A stretch of DNA of 64,000 nucleotides from Burkholderiales bacterium RIFCSPLOWO2_12_FULL_61_40 (GTDB lineage: Bacteria > Pseudomonadota > Gammaproteobacteria > Burkholderiales > Burkholderiaceae_C): positions 15,411 through 79,410 of the forward strand of contig MESI01000124.1 in the NCBI GenBank assembly GCA_001770935.1. The letters are read 5' to 3'. The notes under the pieces are model-generated. The model saw only the letters and a program-made list of their open reading frames with translations. It made no database searches and was not told the origin of the DNA. Within the stretch, counting starts at the first letter, position 1. Every line of letters begins with the position of its first letter. Below, piece by piece: positions 36,525 through 45,879 of this stretch. The translations under genes and the position numbers were made by a program.

Positions 36525-38466
36525 CAGAGGCCTTGACCGGGGTGAATGTCCTGGCGTCGTCCAGCCGTAGCGTGGCACTGACTCTGCCGGTGCGCCCGTC
36601 TTCGAACTTGACCACGGTTTCGATGAACTGCGATGTTTTTCCGCCGTACAGGGCATCGATCAGCACGTCGTACTTCTCGGCAATAAAGCCCCGGCGGACC
36701 TTGTTGGTGCGGGTCAACTCGCCGTCGTCGGCGTCCAGCTCTTTGTGCAGCACCAGAAAACGGCTGACCTGCGATCCCGCCAACATGGTGTCCGCGCTGA
36801 GGTCGGCGTTGACTTTCTCGACACACTCCTTGATCAACTGGTACACCTCGCTTTTTTGCGCCAGATCGGTGTAACCGGCATAGGGCAGGTTGCGCCGTTC
36901 GGCCCAATTGCCCACGGCGTCGAAGTCGATGTTGATCATGACGCAGACCTTTTCACGGCCATCCCCATAGGCCACGACCTCTTTGATGTGCGAGAAGAAC
37001 TTGAGTTTGTTCTCCACATACTTGGGGGCGAACATGGCGCCATCGTTGGCACCGCCCTTGATGCGGCCCACGTCTTTCACACGGTCAATGATCTTAAGGT
37101 GGCCGTGCGCGTCAATAAAGCCGGCATCGCTGGTGTGGTACCAGCCGTCTGCGCTGAGCACCTCGGCGGTGGCTTCCGGGTTTTTGAAATATTCCTTGAG
37201 CAAGCCCGGGGATTTGACCAAAATTTCACCGTTGTCAGCCACCTTGATCTCCACCCCGACGCAGGGCACGCCCACGGTGTCGGCACGTGCTTCGTGGTCG
37301 GGCTGCAGGCACACGAACACAGCGGTTTCGGTGGAGCCGTACAACTGCTTCAGGTTGATGCCGATGGAGCGGTAGAAGGTAAACAAATCGGGGCCGATCG
37401 CCTCGCCTGCGGTGTAGGCCACCCGCACCCGGCTGAACCCCAGGTTGTTGCGCAGGGGGCCGTAGACCAATCCATTGCCCAGGGAGTACAACATGCGGTC
37501 CATCAGGCCGACATCCTTGCCATCCATCAGCGCGGGGCCGACCCGCTTCGCTACGTCCATGAAGTAATGGAACATGCCGCGCTTGAGGGTACCCGCGTCT
37601 TCCATGCGGATCATCACGCTGGTGAGCAGACCTTCAAACACCCGCGGCGGGGCAAAGTAGTAGGTGGGGCCGATTTCCTTGAGGTCGATGGTGACCGTAG
37701 CGGCTGATTCGGGGCAATTCACCACGTAGCCGCTGACCAGCCACTGCGCATACGAAAAAATGTTTTGCCCAATCCAGGCCGGAGGCAGGTAGGCCAGCAC
37801 TTCATCCGCGCCGGTCAACTTGTCAAAGTCGGCACCGGCCTTGGCGCGGTTGAGCAAGCTGTTGTGGGTGTGCACCACCCCTTTGGGGTTGCCGGTGGTG
37901 CCCGAGGTGAAGAACATGGCCGCCACGTCATCGGGCTTGGCCTTGGCTGCCTCGGTGCTCAGAAAGTCCGGGTGCATGACGGAAAACGCTTTGCCCGAGG
38001 CCAGCAGCTCATCCACCGAGGCCAGCCCCGGCTCGTCGTAGTTGCGCATGCCACGGGGGTCATCAAAAAAGAGGTGCGCCAGTTGCGGGCATTGCTCGCG
38101 AATTTCGAGCAGCTTGTCGACCTGCTCCTGGTCTTCCGCAAAAGCAAAACGCACATCGGCGTTGTTGATCGGGAAGATGCACTCCAGCGCCGCCGCATCC
38201 TGGTACAGGGGAATGGGAATGGCCCCCAGCGCTTGCACGGCCAGCATGGTGGCATACAGGCGCGGGCGGTTGGCCCCCACCACCACCATGTGCTCCCCGC
38301 GACACAACCCCGCCTGGTGCAGGCCCGCGGCCAGGTGCTGCACCATAGTGGCCATATCGGCCCAGGAGAGCGATTGCCAAATACCGTATTCCTTTTCGCG
38401 CATGGCGGCAGCCGTAGGGCGGCTGCTTGCATGCTGCAGTAAAAGTTGAGGAAAAGTCGTTTGCAT
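36490..38466 (-). CDS. Long-chain-type acyl-CoA ligase (AMP-forming)
   Basis: The 658-residue ANL enzyme has the P-loop FFTSGTTGNPKGVVHTHNSL, the A5 region LYGSTETAVFVCLQPD and the A7/A8 region WYHTSDAGFIDAHGHLKIID. These are close to the FadD15/ACSVL-like long ligases found with Liv-type transporters. It should activate a carboxylic acid to its CoA thioester in the cytoplasm. It is the first gene of the liv cluster, divergent from a Crp/Fnr regulator with a 188-bp shared control region. The last eleven residues come from a hairpin repeat, suggesting the original C-terminus was replaced. Confidence 0.87.
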   Translation of the reverse strand: MQTTFPQLLLQHASSRPTAAAMREKEYGIWQSLSWADMATMVQHLAAGLHQAGLCRGEHMVVVGANRPRLYATMLAVQALGAIPIPLYQDAAALECIFPINNADVRFAFAEDQEQVDKLLEIREQCPQLAHLFFDDPRGMRNYDEPGLASVDELLASGKAFSVMHPDFLSTEAAKAKPDDVAAMFFTSGTTGNPKGVVHTHNSLLNRAKAGADFDKLTGADEVLAYLPPAWIGQNIFSYAQWLVSGYVVNCPESAATVTIDLKEIGPTYYFAPPRVFEGLLTSVMIRMEDAGTLKRGMFHYFMDVAKRVGPALMDGKDVGLMDRMLYSLGNGLVYGPLRNNLGFSRVRVAYTAGEAIGPDLFTFYRSIGINLKQLYGSTETAVFVCLQPDHEARADTVGVPCVGVEIKVADNGEILVKSPGLLKEYFKNPEATAEVLSADGWYHTSDAGFIDAHGHLKIIDRVKDVGRIKGGANDGAMFAPKYVENKLKFFSHIKEVVAYGDGREKVCVMINIDFDAVGNWAERRNLPYAGYTDLAQKSEVYQLIKECVEKVNADLSADTMLAGSQVSRFLVLHKELDADDGELTRTNKVRRGFIAEKYDVLIDALYGGKTSQFIETVVKFEDGRTGRVSATLRLDDARTFTPVKASDQLRTGLARAA

Positions 38467-38554
38467 CCCGAATCCTTGTCACCGTGTCTCGCCCGTCATA
38501 AGCCCTGTTGCATGCAAAAGGGCGCTGGTATGGCCGCAATTATTAGCCACGAGT

Positions 38555-38583
38555 TTGACGTCAAGTTGTCATTTGAACGACAA
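38555..38583. promoter_or_regulatory. Two adjacent palindromes, probable operator of the Crp/Fnr-type regulator
   Basis: TTGACGTCAA (38555-38564) is a perfect 10-bp palindrome. One base later TTGTCATTTGAACGACAA (38566-38583) is an 18-bp near-palindrome with TTGTC/GACAA arms, the size and shape of a Crp/Fnr-family site. Both lie between the divergent acyl-CoA ligase and crp/fnr genes, about 70-100 bp from each start. Confidence 0.5.
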
Positions 38584-38654
38584 TTCACGCAAAACTCAGT
38601 AGGTGTTTTCCCTTCACTTATCGCCAACTTACAGCGCTTCGCCATCACTTGCCC

Positions 38655-39371
38655 ATGCACCCCGACAATCCGCTCTACCAACGCCGCCGCAGCCCTACAG
38701 CGACCGAACTTGACGCCATTCCGTGGATTCAATTGCTCGCAGCACCTGAGCGCGAGCGCGCGGTGGACGACCTGAAAATCGCCGATGCCTGCCCCGGCGA
38801 CTACATCTGCCGCATGGGCCGCCCCGTCACCTACTGGTTTGGCGTGGTGGATGGCCTGCTCAAGATGAGCAGCGACACAGCAGAAGGCCAGACCATGACC
38901 TTCACCGGCGTCCCGCCGGGCGGCTGGTTTGGCGAAGGCACCGCCATGAAACGGGAAACCTACCGCTACAACATCCAGGCCCTGCGCAAAAGCCTGGTTG
39001 CGGGTTTGCATGTGGACACCTTCCACTGGCTGCTGGACCACTCGATTGGCTTCAACCGCTTTGTCATGAACCAGCTCAACGAGCGCCTGGGCCAGTTCAT
39101 CGCGGCGCGCGAAATCGACCGCATGACCAATCCCAATATCCGCGTGGCGCGCAGCCTGGCCACCCTGTTCAATCCGGTGCTCTACCCCGGCGTGGGGGCG
39201 GTGCTACGCATCACCCAGCAGGAACTGGCCTACCTGGTGGGCCTGTCGCGCCAGCGCGTGAACGAGGCGCTGACCGTGCTGGCCGAGCAGGGCTCCATCC
39301 GCGTGGAATACGGCGGTTTGCGGGTGCTGGACCTGCAGGCCTTGCGCTCCCAGGTTTTTCAAGGAAAATAG
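38655..39371 (+). CDS. Crp/Fnr family transcriptional regulator
   Basis: The 238-residue protein has a cyclic-nucleotide-binding-like beta-roll (about 45-130; MGRPVTYWFGVVDGLLKMSS and PPGGWFGEGTAM). A C-terminal winged helix follows, with ITQQELAYLVGLSRQRVNEALTVL as the HTH. No Fnr-type Cys cluster is visible. ATG 38655 is preferred to TTG 38649. It is divergent from the acyl-CoA ligase/liv genes and is therefore their likely regulator, possibly through the palindromes at 38555-38583. Confidence 0.9.
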   Translation: MHPDNPLYQRRRSPTATELDAIPWIQLLAAPERERAVDDLKIADACPGDYICRMGRPVTYWFGVVDGLLKMSSDTAEGQTMTFTGVPPGGWFGEGTAMKRETYRYNIQALRKSLVAGLHVDTFHWLLDHSIGFNRFVMNQLNERLGQFIAAREIDRMTNPNIRVARSLATLFNPVLYPGVGAVLRITQQELAYLVGLSRQRVNEALTVLAEQGSIRVEYGGLRVLDLQALRSQVFQGK

Positions 39372-39378
39372 GCCCAAA

Positions 39379-39422
39379 GCCCCCGTAAAATATGCGCAAG
39401 CAGCTACGAAATTTATAGCAAA
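39379..39422. repeat. Small dispersed repeat, copy 2
   Basis: GCCCCCGTAAAATATGCGCA then AGCAGCTA...ATAGCAAA. By eye 34 of 42 positions match the copy inside srkA at 57201-57242. It fills the 50-bp space between the crp/fnr stop and the rluF-like start; its last A is the first base of that ATG. Confidence 0.75.
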
Positions 39423-40390
39423 TGACCGATTCAACCGATTCCAACCGCCCTCCCGTATTCCGCCGCGCAGCCCCCCCACCAGGGCGCGCGCCCAGCCCCC
39501 GCGCGGGCCTGCCCGCAGGACAATCCAACACGGCGGCCCTCGGTCCCAACGGCACACTGCGGCTGAACAAACGCATGGCCGAACTGGGCCTGGCGTCCCG
39601 GCGCGAGGCCGACGAGTGGATTGCCAAGGGCTGGGTCAAGGTCAACGGCGAAGTGGCCACCATGGGCATGCAAGTCAACCCCAATGTGCGCATCGAGATC
39701 CACAAGCAGGCCCAGGGCCAGCAGGCCAACCAGGTCACGGTGCTGATCAACAAACCCCTGGGCCTGGTCAGCGGCCAGGCCGAAGACGGCCACCTGCCCG
39801 CCATCACCCTGGTGCAGCCGCACAACCGCTGGGACGAGGACAACGCCCGCTTCTTCTTCCACCCCAAACAACTGCAAAGCCTGGTGCCCGCCGGGCGGCT
39901 GGACATCGACTCCACCGGCCTGCTGGTGCTCACGCAAGACGGCCGCGTGGCCCGTCAGCTGATTGGTGAAGAGGCAGTGATGGAGAAGGAATATCTGGTG
40001 CGGGTGGTCTACACCGGCACCGAAAACGCGGCCGCCGCCAATTCCGCCGCGGCCACCTACGGCGGCAAACCCACGCAGCTCAGCCGCATTGACGACGACG
40101 ACCCGGTGAGCACCGATGTGCAGTCGGTTTTTCCGGCCGACAAGCTGCGCCTGCTGCGCCACGGACTGAGCCTGGACGGCCAGGCCCTGAAGCCCGCCAA
40201 GGTCACCTGGCAAAACCCCGAGCAATTGCGCGTGGTGCTGACCGAAGGCAAAAAACGCCAGATCCGCCGCATGTGTGAACTGGTGGGCCTGAAGGTGGTG
40301 GGCCTCAAGCGGGTGCGTATCGGCAATGTGATGCTGGGCAACCTGCCCCTGGGCCAATGGCGCTACCTGGCGCCACACGAGCGGTTTTAA
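39422..40390 (+). CDS. rluF: 23S rRNA pseudouridine synthase of the RluF/RluB/RsuA group
   Basis: The 322-residue protein has a disordered Pro/Ala-rich start (1-45) and an S4 RNA-binding domain (LRLNKRMAELGLASRREADE, about 47-95). The catalytic core has GRLDIDSTGLLVLTQDGRVA (catalytic Asp) and the end motif EGKKRQIRRMCELVGLKVVG. The MEKEYLVRV segment and the order of motifs fit RluF (U2604 of 23S rRNA) best; RluB is the alternative. The start codon touches the small repeat, with no clear ribosome site, so translation may be weak or start elsewhere. Confidence 0.82.
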   Translation: MTDSTDSNRPPVFRRAAPPPGRAPSPRAGLPAGQSNTAALGPNGTLRLNKRMAELGLASRREADEWIAKGWVKVNGEVATMGMQVNPNVRIEIHKQAQGQQANQVTVLINKPLGLVSGQAEDGHLPAITLVQPHNRWDEDNARFFFHPKQLQSLVPAGRLDIDSTGLLVLTQDGRVARQLIGEEAVMEKEYLVRVVYTGTENAAAANSAAATYGGKPTQLSRIDDDDPVSTDVQSVFPADKLRLLRHGLSLDGQALKPAKVTWQNPEQLRVVLTEGKKRQIRRMCELVGLKVVGLKRVRIGNVMLGNLPLGQWRYLAPHERF

Positions 40391-40402
40391 CGCCCTGGGC
40401 CG

Positions 40403-40618
40403 TTACAAGCCCGTGGGCACCGTGTCTTCAAAATCCGGGCCTTGGGGTTCATCGTCTTTGCAGGCATCCTCGGCCCTGACCAGATCTTCCCAGCGGCTCC
40501 AGGCCGTGTCTGTATTGCTCTCCACCACCTCGGGCTGTGGCAAGGGGTCCAGGAGCGGATCGTAGGTTTTGACCGTTGTTGCAGATGGAGCCGCGGGGTT
40601 CGAATCAGTCGGGTTCAT
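40403..40618 (-). CDS. Small acidic protein of unknown function
   Basis: The 71-residue protein MNPTDSNPAAPSATTVKTYD has many Asp/Glu residues, one Cys, no signal peptide and no membrane segment. A good ribosome site (GAGGAG, ending 9-10 bases before ATG) supports it as a real gene. It is convergent with the rluF-like gene (12 bp between stops) and divergent from htpG. I do not recognise a family. Confidence 0.6.
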   Translation of the reverse strand: MNPTDSNPAAPSATTVKTYDPLLDPLPQPEVVESNTDTAWSRWEDLVRAEDACKDDEPQGPDFEDTVPTGL

Positions 40619-40735
40619 GGTGGTAACTCCTCAACGTCCTGCGATGGGCCAAAATGTAGACGATCCCGAACGCCACCGGGGTCTCGCATGGTATTACCCC
40701 TGCGCCGGACTCCAATTTGAATCCGCCAGGGGGCT

Positions 40736-40762
40736 CTTGAATCCCGCCCCTATCGCCCATAA
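40736..40762 (+). promoter_or_regulatory. Sigma-32 (heat-shock) promoter of htpG
   Basis: CTTGAA (40736-40741), 13 bp, then GCCCATAA (40755-40762) fits the RpoH consensus CTTGAA-N11..15-CCCCATnT with one or two differences. It lies 65 bp upstream of the htpG ATG, as expected for a heat-shock gene. Confidence 0.75.
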
Positions 40763-40827
40763 TTGCGGGTTGACCGCGGCACAGTCTTTGCGCGCGGAAT
40801 CCGTTTTTTTGAGACCTTTCTTTACCC

Positions 40828-42831
40828 ATGACCAAACAAACCCATTCCTTCCAGGCCGAAGTTGCACAGTTGCTGCACCTCGTCACCCACTCCCTGTACT
40901 CCAACAAGGAAATTTTTCTGCGCGAGCTGATCTCCAACGCGTCGGACGCCTGCGACAAACTGCGGTTTGAAGCCATCAACGACGGCGGCCTGTACGAGAA
41001 CGACTCCGAACTGAAGGTCAAAGTCACCTTCGACAAAGACGCCAAAACGCTCACCATCACCGACAACGGCATCGGCATGAGCGCGCAGGAGGCCATCGAC
41101 CACCTGGGCACCATCGCCAAGAGCGGCACCAAGGATTTCGTCAGCAAACTGAGCGGCGACCAGAAGGCCGACTCCCAGCTCATCGGCCAGTTCGGCGTGG
41201 GCTTTTACTCCGGCTTTATCGTGGCCGACAAGATCACCGTCGAGTCCCGCCGCGCGGGCATGCAAGAGTCTGAGGGCGTGCGCTGGATCAGCGGTGGCGC
41301 GGGCGACTTCGAGGTGGAAACTATTCACCGCCCGGCCCGTGGCACCAGCGTTATCCTGCACCTGCGCGACGACGCCATGGACTACGCCAGTGCCTGGAAG
41401 CTCAAAAGCATCATCGGCAAATACTCCGACCACATCAGCCTGCCCATCCTCATGGAAAAGGAAGAGTGGAAAGACGGCGAACTGATCAACCCCAGCGACG
41501 AGCAAGGCGGCCGCCAACCCGGTGGCATGGTCAAGACCGGCGAGTGGGAAACCGCCAACAAGGGCAACGCCATCTGGGCGCGCGCCAAGAAAGACATCAC
41601 GCAAGAGCAGTACACCGAGTTCTACAAACAGATCAGCCACGACTTTGAAGCGCCGCTGGCCCACACCCACAACCGCGTGGAAGGCAGCACCGAGTACACG
41701 CAGCTGCTGTACATCCCCAGCAAAGCGCCCATGGACCTGTTCAACCGCGAGAAATCGGCCGGCATCAAGCTCTACGTCAAACGCGTCTTCATCATGGACG
41801 ACGCCGAAGCGCTCTTGCCTACCTACCTGCGCTTTGTCAAAGGCGTGGTCGACTCGGCCGACCTGCCCCTGAACGTGTCACGCGAGTTGCTGCAGGAAAG
41901 CCGCGACGTCAAAGCCATCCGCGAAGGCTGCACCAAGCGGGTCCTGGGCATGCTGGAAGATTTGGCCAAACACGACAAGCTGCCCGAGGCCGCTACCGAA
42001 GGGGCATCCGCATCCGCCGATGGCGTGACCGACGTGCTGAGCGCCGAGGAAAAAGCCGAGGCCGAAGCCAACGCTGGCAAGTACACCAAGTTCTATGCCG
42101 AATTTGGCGCGGTGCTCAAGGAAGGCCTGGGCGAAGACTTCGCCAACAAGGAACGCCTGTCCAAGCTCTTGCGCTTTGCCTCCAGCACCACCGACACCGC
42201 CACCGTGGGCCTGGCCGACTACAAGGCGCGCATGAAAGAAGGCCAGGAAGCCATCTACTACATCACCGCCGACACGGCGGCTGCCGCCAAAAACAGCCCA
42301 CAGCTCGAAGTGTTCAAGAAAAAGGGCATCGAAGTGCTCCTGATGACGGACCGCGTGGACGAGTGGGCGCTGAACTACCTGCACGACTTCGACGGCACGC
42401 CGCTGCAAAGCGTGGCCAAGGGCGCGGTCGATCTGGGCAAGCTGCAAGACGAAGCCGAGAAGAAAGCAGCCGAAGAAGCGGCTGAAACCTTCAAGCCCCT
42501 GCTCGCCAAGCTGAAAGAAGCGCTGAAAGACAAGGCCGAAGACGTGCGCGTGACCACCCGCCTGGTGGACAGCGCCGCCTGCCTGGTGGTGCAAGACGAC
42601 GGCATGAGCACCCAGCTCGCCCGCATGCTCAAGCAGGCCGGCCAGGCCGCGCCCGATGTCAAGCCGGTGCTGGAAGTGAACGCCGAACACCCCCTGGTGA
42701 AAAAGCTGGACGGCTCGGTGCACTTCCACGACCTGGCCCACATCCTGTTCGACCAGGCGCTGCTGGCCGAAGGCGGCCTGCCGGCCGACCCGGCGGCGTA
42801 TGTGAAGCGGGTGAATGCGCTGCTGGTGTGA
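40828..42831 (+). CDS. htpG: Molecular chaperone HtpG (Hsp90)
   Basis: The 667-residue protein has the GHKL ATP-binding start [47 protein letters not shown] and [11 protein letters not shown], then the middle-domain [19 protein letters not shown] and a C-terminal dimerisation domain. It is a little longer than E. coli HtpG (624) because of an acidic Ala-rich stretch near residue 390-415. A sigma-32 promoter lies upstream. The last 81 bp occur again, decayed, at 46547-46627 beyond the RNA-repair island, so htpG marks the left boundary of an insertion. Confidence 0.97.
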   Translation: MTKQTHSFQAEVAQLLHLVTHSLYSNKEIFLRELISNASDACDKLRFEAINDGGLYENDSELKVKVTFDKDAKTLTITDNGIGMSAQEAIDHLGTIAKSGTKDFVSKLSGDQKADSQLIGQFGVGFYSGFIVADKITVESRRAGMQESEGVRWISGGAGDFEVETIHRPARGTSVILHLRDDAMDYASAWKLKSIIGKYSDHISLPILMEKEEWKDGELINPSDEQGGRQPGGMVKTGEWETANKGNAIWARAKKDITQEQYTEFYKQISHDFEAPLAHTHNRVEGSTEYTQLLYIPSKAPMDLFNREKSAGIKLYVKRVFIMDDAEALLPTYLRFVKGVVDSADLPLNVSRELLQESRDVKAIREGCTKRVLGMLEDLAKHDKLPEAATEGASASADGVTDVLSAEEKAEAEANAGKYTKFYAEFGAVLKEGLGEDFANKERLSKLLRFASSTTDTATVGLADYKARMKEGQEAIYYITADTAAAAKNSPQLEVFKKKGIEVLLMTDRVDEWALNYLHDFDGTPLQSVAKGAVDLGKLQDEAEKKAAEEAAETFKPLLAKLKEALKDKAEDVRVTTRLVDSAACLVVQDDGMSTQLARMLKQAGQAAPDVKPVLEVNAEHPLVKKLDGSVHFHDLAHILFDQALLAEGGLPADPAAYVKRVNALLV

Positions 42832-42869
42832 TTTTTTGGCGGTCAAATCGACCGCTAGCTAGCGCCTGC

Positions 42870-42900
42870 ATTGCGCAGGCAGCTACTTAATTGGTAGCAA
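42870..42900. repeat. Small dispersed repeat, copy 3
   Basis: ATTGCGCAGGCAGCTACTTA ending GGTAGCAA follows the htpG stop by 38 bp. The same order of htpG tail, repeat and terminator recurs at 46547-46744. Confidence 0.75.
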
Positions 42901-42912
42901 GTGATGCAAGAG

Positions 42913-42950
42913 AAGCCCCGCCAGTGGTGACACCGGCGGGGCTTTTGTTT
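42913..42950 (+). terminator. Rho-independent terminator of htpG
   Basis: AAGCCCCGCC (42913-42922) pairs with GGCGGGGCTT (42935-42944) over ten bp, followed by TTGTTT. Confidence 0.85.
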
Positions 42951-42994
42951 GGACCTCATACTGAGCATGAGTCCACACAGACTAGGATATCTCA

Positions 42995-43783
42995 ATGATT
43001 TCAACAAACGTACGCAGGGAAGTTCTGCATCGCCTGCGAGTGGCTGAATCCGAGCACCACACCAAGGTATTACTTGCCATTGAGTCAGGTAGCCGGGCAT
43101 GGGGCTTTGCCTCACCGAATAGCGATTACGACGCCCGCTTCATTTATGTTCATCCGCCGGAGTGGTACTTGTCGGTGGGTTTGGAGGAAAAGCGCGATGT
43201 GATCGAGTACCCCATCGTGGACGACATGGATATCAATGGATGGGACTTGCGTAAAGCACTGCGCCTGTTTTCCAAGTCGAATCCTGGCTTTGTGGAGTGG
43301 ATCCAGTCTCCCATCCTCTATGAGCGGGCAGGCGCGTTTCACGCAAAAGCGTTGGAGCTACTTCCAGAGGTCTATTCCGTTGAAAGTGGCATCTACCACT
43401 ACCGCAGCATGGCCAAGACCAATTACAGGGGCTACCTGCAAACGGATCAGGTGCCGCTCAAGAAGTACTTTTACGTGCTGCGGCCCTTGCTCTCGGTACG
43501 TTGGCTGGAGCACAACCAAACACCTGCGCCCATTGAGTTTCAGCGCCTATTGGAATTCGTTGAAGGCGAAGAGGGATTGGACACGGCAATCCATGATTTG
43601 CTCGCATTGAAACGGGAATCACCAGAGCTCGGACTTTCGCCCCAAGTAGCGCCCATTCAAAAATTCATCGAGCGCGAGCTGGAGCGGCTTGAACGGTTCT
43701 CTCCTGTTCGCCATGACCGATCAGACGTGGAGCCCTTGTTGTCGGATCTGTTTCGCAAGGTGCTGAAAGAAACTTGGGGGTAA
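42995..43783 (+). CDS. RlaP-like nucleotidyltransferase (RNA-repair pathway DNA polymerase beta family)
   Basis: The 262-residue protein has the pol-beta nucleotidyltransferase motif AIESGSRAWGFASPNSDYDA: GS at residues 32-33 and the metal-binding SDYD at 43-46, followed by RFIYVHPPEWYL. IHYRS-type and KKYFYVLRPLLSVRWLE segments in the helical C-terminal half fit the family PF10127 (RlaP), named for association with RNA ligases. It may add nucleotides to damaged RNA ends; substrate unknown. AGGA lies before the ATG. Only 4 bp separate it from the next gene. Both have lower GC than htpG and rtcB. The island genes rtcB and prfH follow about 950 bp downstream. Confidence 0.8.
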   Translation: MISTNVRREVLHRLRVAESEHHTKVLLAIESGSRAWGFASPNSDYDARFIYVHPPEWYLSVGLEEKRDVIEYPIVDDMDINGWDLRKALRLFSKSNPGFVEWIQSPILYERAGAFHAKALELLPEVYSVESGIYHYRSMAKTNYRGYLQTDQVPLKKYFYVLRPLLSVRWLEHNQTPAPIEFQRLLEFVEGEEGLDTAIHDLLALKRESPELGLSPQVAPIQKFIERELERLERFSPVRHDRSDVEPLLSDLFRKVLKETWG

Positions 43784-43787
43784 AGCC

Positions 43788-44354
43788 ATGCTGTTTGGAC
43801 ACAAAGAGGACTTTGCCATTGAGGCGATGGTTGAGCCGGATTTGATTCCGCCGTCTTCTGTTTGGGGGCGTACGCGCATTTGGTGCGAGGGAACACCATT
43901 GGGCGACTACTCGAAGGAACACTGTGGACTTCCGTCCGAACATCTTGAAGAACTTTACAGGGATCTGCCAACCCTGTGGCACAAAGGCTTTGAAGGCATG
44001 AGTGACGCAGACATATTCCGCTATCTGGATGCCTCACTGTATGGCTACAGAGATGGGGGCGAAATTGACGACGACCGCAATTTAATGCAGAGCGTGCAAG
44101 ATGGCCCCAAATTGGGCTCATTCATTTTCCTCACCAATTGGGAAGAGATGTTTGACCGAGAAGGCAAAGCTTTCATCCTGTGCCCTGATGGGAAAATGGT
44201 AAGAATCATTGTTCAGTCCTTGGACCAGTTGACTTATCGTTCACTAACCACCTCGGTTGTTGCCGTCCAAATGGCCTGCGAAAGCTTTTCAAGCTGGCTC
44301 AAAGAAGAGTCAGTGAGACTCAGCACGAATAACCGCGCACCCACTCATACATAG
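43788..44354 (+). CDS. Imm42-like immunity-family protein (tentative)
   Basis: The 188-residue soluble protein starts MLFGHKEDFAIEAMVEPDLI and has WGRTRIWCEGTPLGDYSKEH, a pattern like that of Imm42 immunity proteins (FAIE..., W-G-x-x-x-x-W-x-G-x-x-L/I-G-D-Y). No catalytic motif is seen. It starts 4 bp after the RlaP-like gene with a GGGGGTAAAG ribosome site, so the two are surely cotranscribed. If it is an immunity protein, no matching toxin gene lies nearby, unless the nucleotidyltransferase is itself the toxic partner. The family call is from memory of its pattern only. Confidence 0.5.
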   Translation: MLFGHKEDFAIEAMVEPDLIPPSSVWGRTRIWCEGTPLGDYSKEHCGLPSEHLEELYRDLPTLWHKGFEGMSDADIFRYLDASLYGYRDGGEIDDDRNLMQSVQDGPKLGSFIFLTNWEEMFDREGKAFILCPDGKMVRIIVQSLDQLTYRSLTTSVVAVQMACESFSSWLKEESVRLSTNNRAPTHT

Positions 44355-44730
44355 AACCGCCCCGCGATTGCATGCCTCCAGGGCGCCGCTTCCGTTGCCA
44401 ATATGCATCACTTGTGCAATTGACGTTTGCCATACACCGTCCTTGCCCGTTAAAGTCCCCACTCGCAGTTTTCGCCGTGACGCATTGCAGCCGCGCAAAT
44501 CCTGCACCCCCCCACCCTTCCATCCACCCACCAGGAGAACACCATGCAAAAAAACACGACCTCCCTGTGGGCTGGGTCAGCGGTGGCGGGGCTTTTCCAA
44601 TAAGCCTCTCCCGCCTTTTCTAGCGCCCCATGGCGCGCCGCACAACGCTTGATGCGGTTGCGGCGTAGCGTTGGCGCGCGCGCGTCTGCCCCGGTCCGGT
44701 TTCAACGATTTTTGAATCTGGATTTTTCTT
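44355..44730 (+). other. 376-bp region before rtcB, with a 19-codon ORF
   Basis: The region holds no full gene. At 44544-44603 an ATG with a strong AGGAG site (44533-44537) opens a 19-codon frame (MQKNTTSLWAGSAVAGLFQ, then TAA). It may be a leader peptide or the stump of a lost gene. The part after it up to rtcB is GC-rich with a GCGCGCGCGCG tract (44676-44686). No sigma-54 -24/-12 promoter, which drives rtcBA in E. coli, could be found. A convincing promoter was not found. Confidence 0.45.
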
Positions 44731-45879
44731 ATGGGCAATTTTGTCAAACACGTGTCGGACCGCGCCTGCGTGATCGCGTCTGACGCTACGTGGATGGAAG
44801 ATGCTGCCATTGCGCAGCTCGTCACCACATCGCAACTGGAGGGCATGCGGCGCGTCGCGGGCATGCCCGACTTGCACCCTGGGCGCGGCTATCCGGTAGG
44901 GGCCGCATTTTTTTCAACAGATATGTTTTACCCCGCCTTGGTGGGCAACGACATTGGCTGCGGCATGGCGCTGTGGCAAACCGACTTGCGCGTAAGCGCA
45001 GTCAAGCTCGACAAGCTGGAAAAGCGCGTGGGCAATATCGACGGGCCGATGGACGACTCAGATGCCGTGGCGCAAGCCATCGCCGATGCCGATGTGCAGC
45101 CCAGCGGCTTTGAGGCCTCGCTGGGCACCCTGGGCGGCGGCAACCACTTTGCCGAGTTTCAGCAGGTGGACACGGTGCACGCACCCGAAGCGCTGGTCGC
45201 ACTGGGCATAGACAAGCAGCACCTGCTGCTCTTGGTGCACAGTGGCTCGCGCGGACTGGGAGAGCGCATCTTGCGCCAGCATGTGGACGCCTTTGGCCAC
45301 CGTGGCTTGCAGGCGGGTACGCCAGAGGCCGCGGACTACCTGGCGCGGCACGATGCGGCCTTGCGCTTTGCGCGCTGCAACCGCCAGCTGGTGGCGCAGC
45401 GGCTGTTGGTCAACGTGCGGTCTGAGGGCCGCTGCGTGCTGGACGTGCACCACAACTTTGTGGCCAGCGCCAGCATCCACGGCCAGGCGGGCTGGCTGCA
45501 CCGCAAGGGGGCCACGCCATCGGACCAGGGGCCGGTGCTGATCCCTGGCTCGCGCGGGGACTACAGCTACCTGGTACGTCCCACGCGCCTGTGCCACGAC
45601 ACGCTGCTGTCGCTTGCGCATGGTGCGGGACGCAAGTGGATTCGCTCGGCCTGCAAAGACCGCCTGTTCAAGCTGATGACGCCCACGCAGATGGGCCGCA
45701 CCGCACTGGGCAGCCGCGTGATCTGCAACGACCGCCAACTCATCTACGAGGAGGCGCCGCAGGCCTACAAGGGCATAGCCAGCGTGGTGCAGGCGCTGGT
45801 GGGCGCCGGGCTGGTGGAGCTGCTGGCACGGACCAAGCCGGTGCTGACCTACAAAACCCGTGGGGAGTGCTGCGAATGA
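44731..45879 (+). CDS. rtcB: RtcB-family RNA ligase (PrfH-associated type)
   Basis: The 382-residue protein keeps the RtcB active-site set. Cys77 is in [12 protein letters not shown], His139 in [10 protein letters not shown], His170 in [13 protein letters not shown] and His241 in [10 protein letters not shown], with the nucleophile His297 in [11 protein letters not shown] and [19 protein letters not shown]. RtcB joins 2',3'-cyclic phosphate or 3'-phosphate ends to 5'-OH ends using GTP and manganese. It is shorter than E. coli RtcB (408) and fused translationally (ATGA overlap) to prfH, the mark of the RtcB2 group that reseals cleaved 16S rRNA. No rtcA or rtcR is present. Confidence 0.93.
   Translation: MGNFVKHVSDRACVIASDATWMEDAAIAQLVTTSQLEGMRRVAGMPDLHPGRGYPVGAAFFSTDMFYPALVGNDIGCGMALWQTDLRVSAVKLDKLEKRVGNIDGPMDDSDAVAQAIADADVQPSGFEASLGTLGGGNHFAEFQQVDTVHAPEALVALGIDKQHLLLLVHSGSRGLGERILRQHVDAFGHRGLQAGTPEAADYLARHDAALRFARCNRQLVAQRLLVNVRSEGRCVLDVHHNFVASASIHGQAGWLHRKGATPSDQGPVLIPGSRGDYSYLVRPTRLCHDTLLSLAHGAGRKWIRSACKDRLFKLMTPTQMGRTALGSRVICNDRQLIYEEAPQAYKGIASVVQALVGAGLVELLARTKPVLTYKTRGECCE

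Noticed and set aside
44355-44730. Sigma-54 promoter for rtcB
   Set aside because: rtcBA of E. coli uses sigma-54 with RtcR, but no GG-N10-GC element with suitable context was found here, and no rtcR gene is present.
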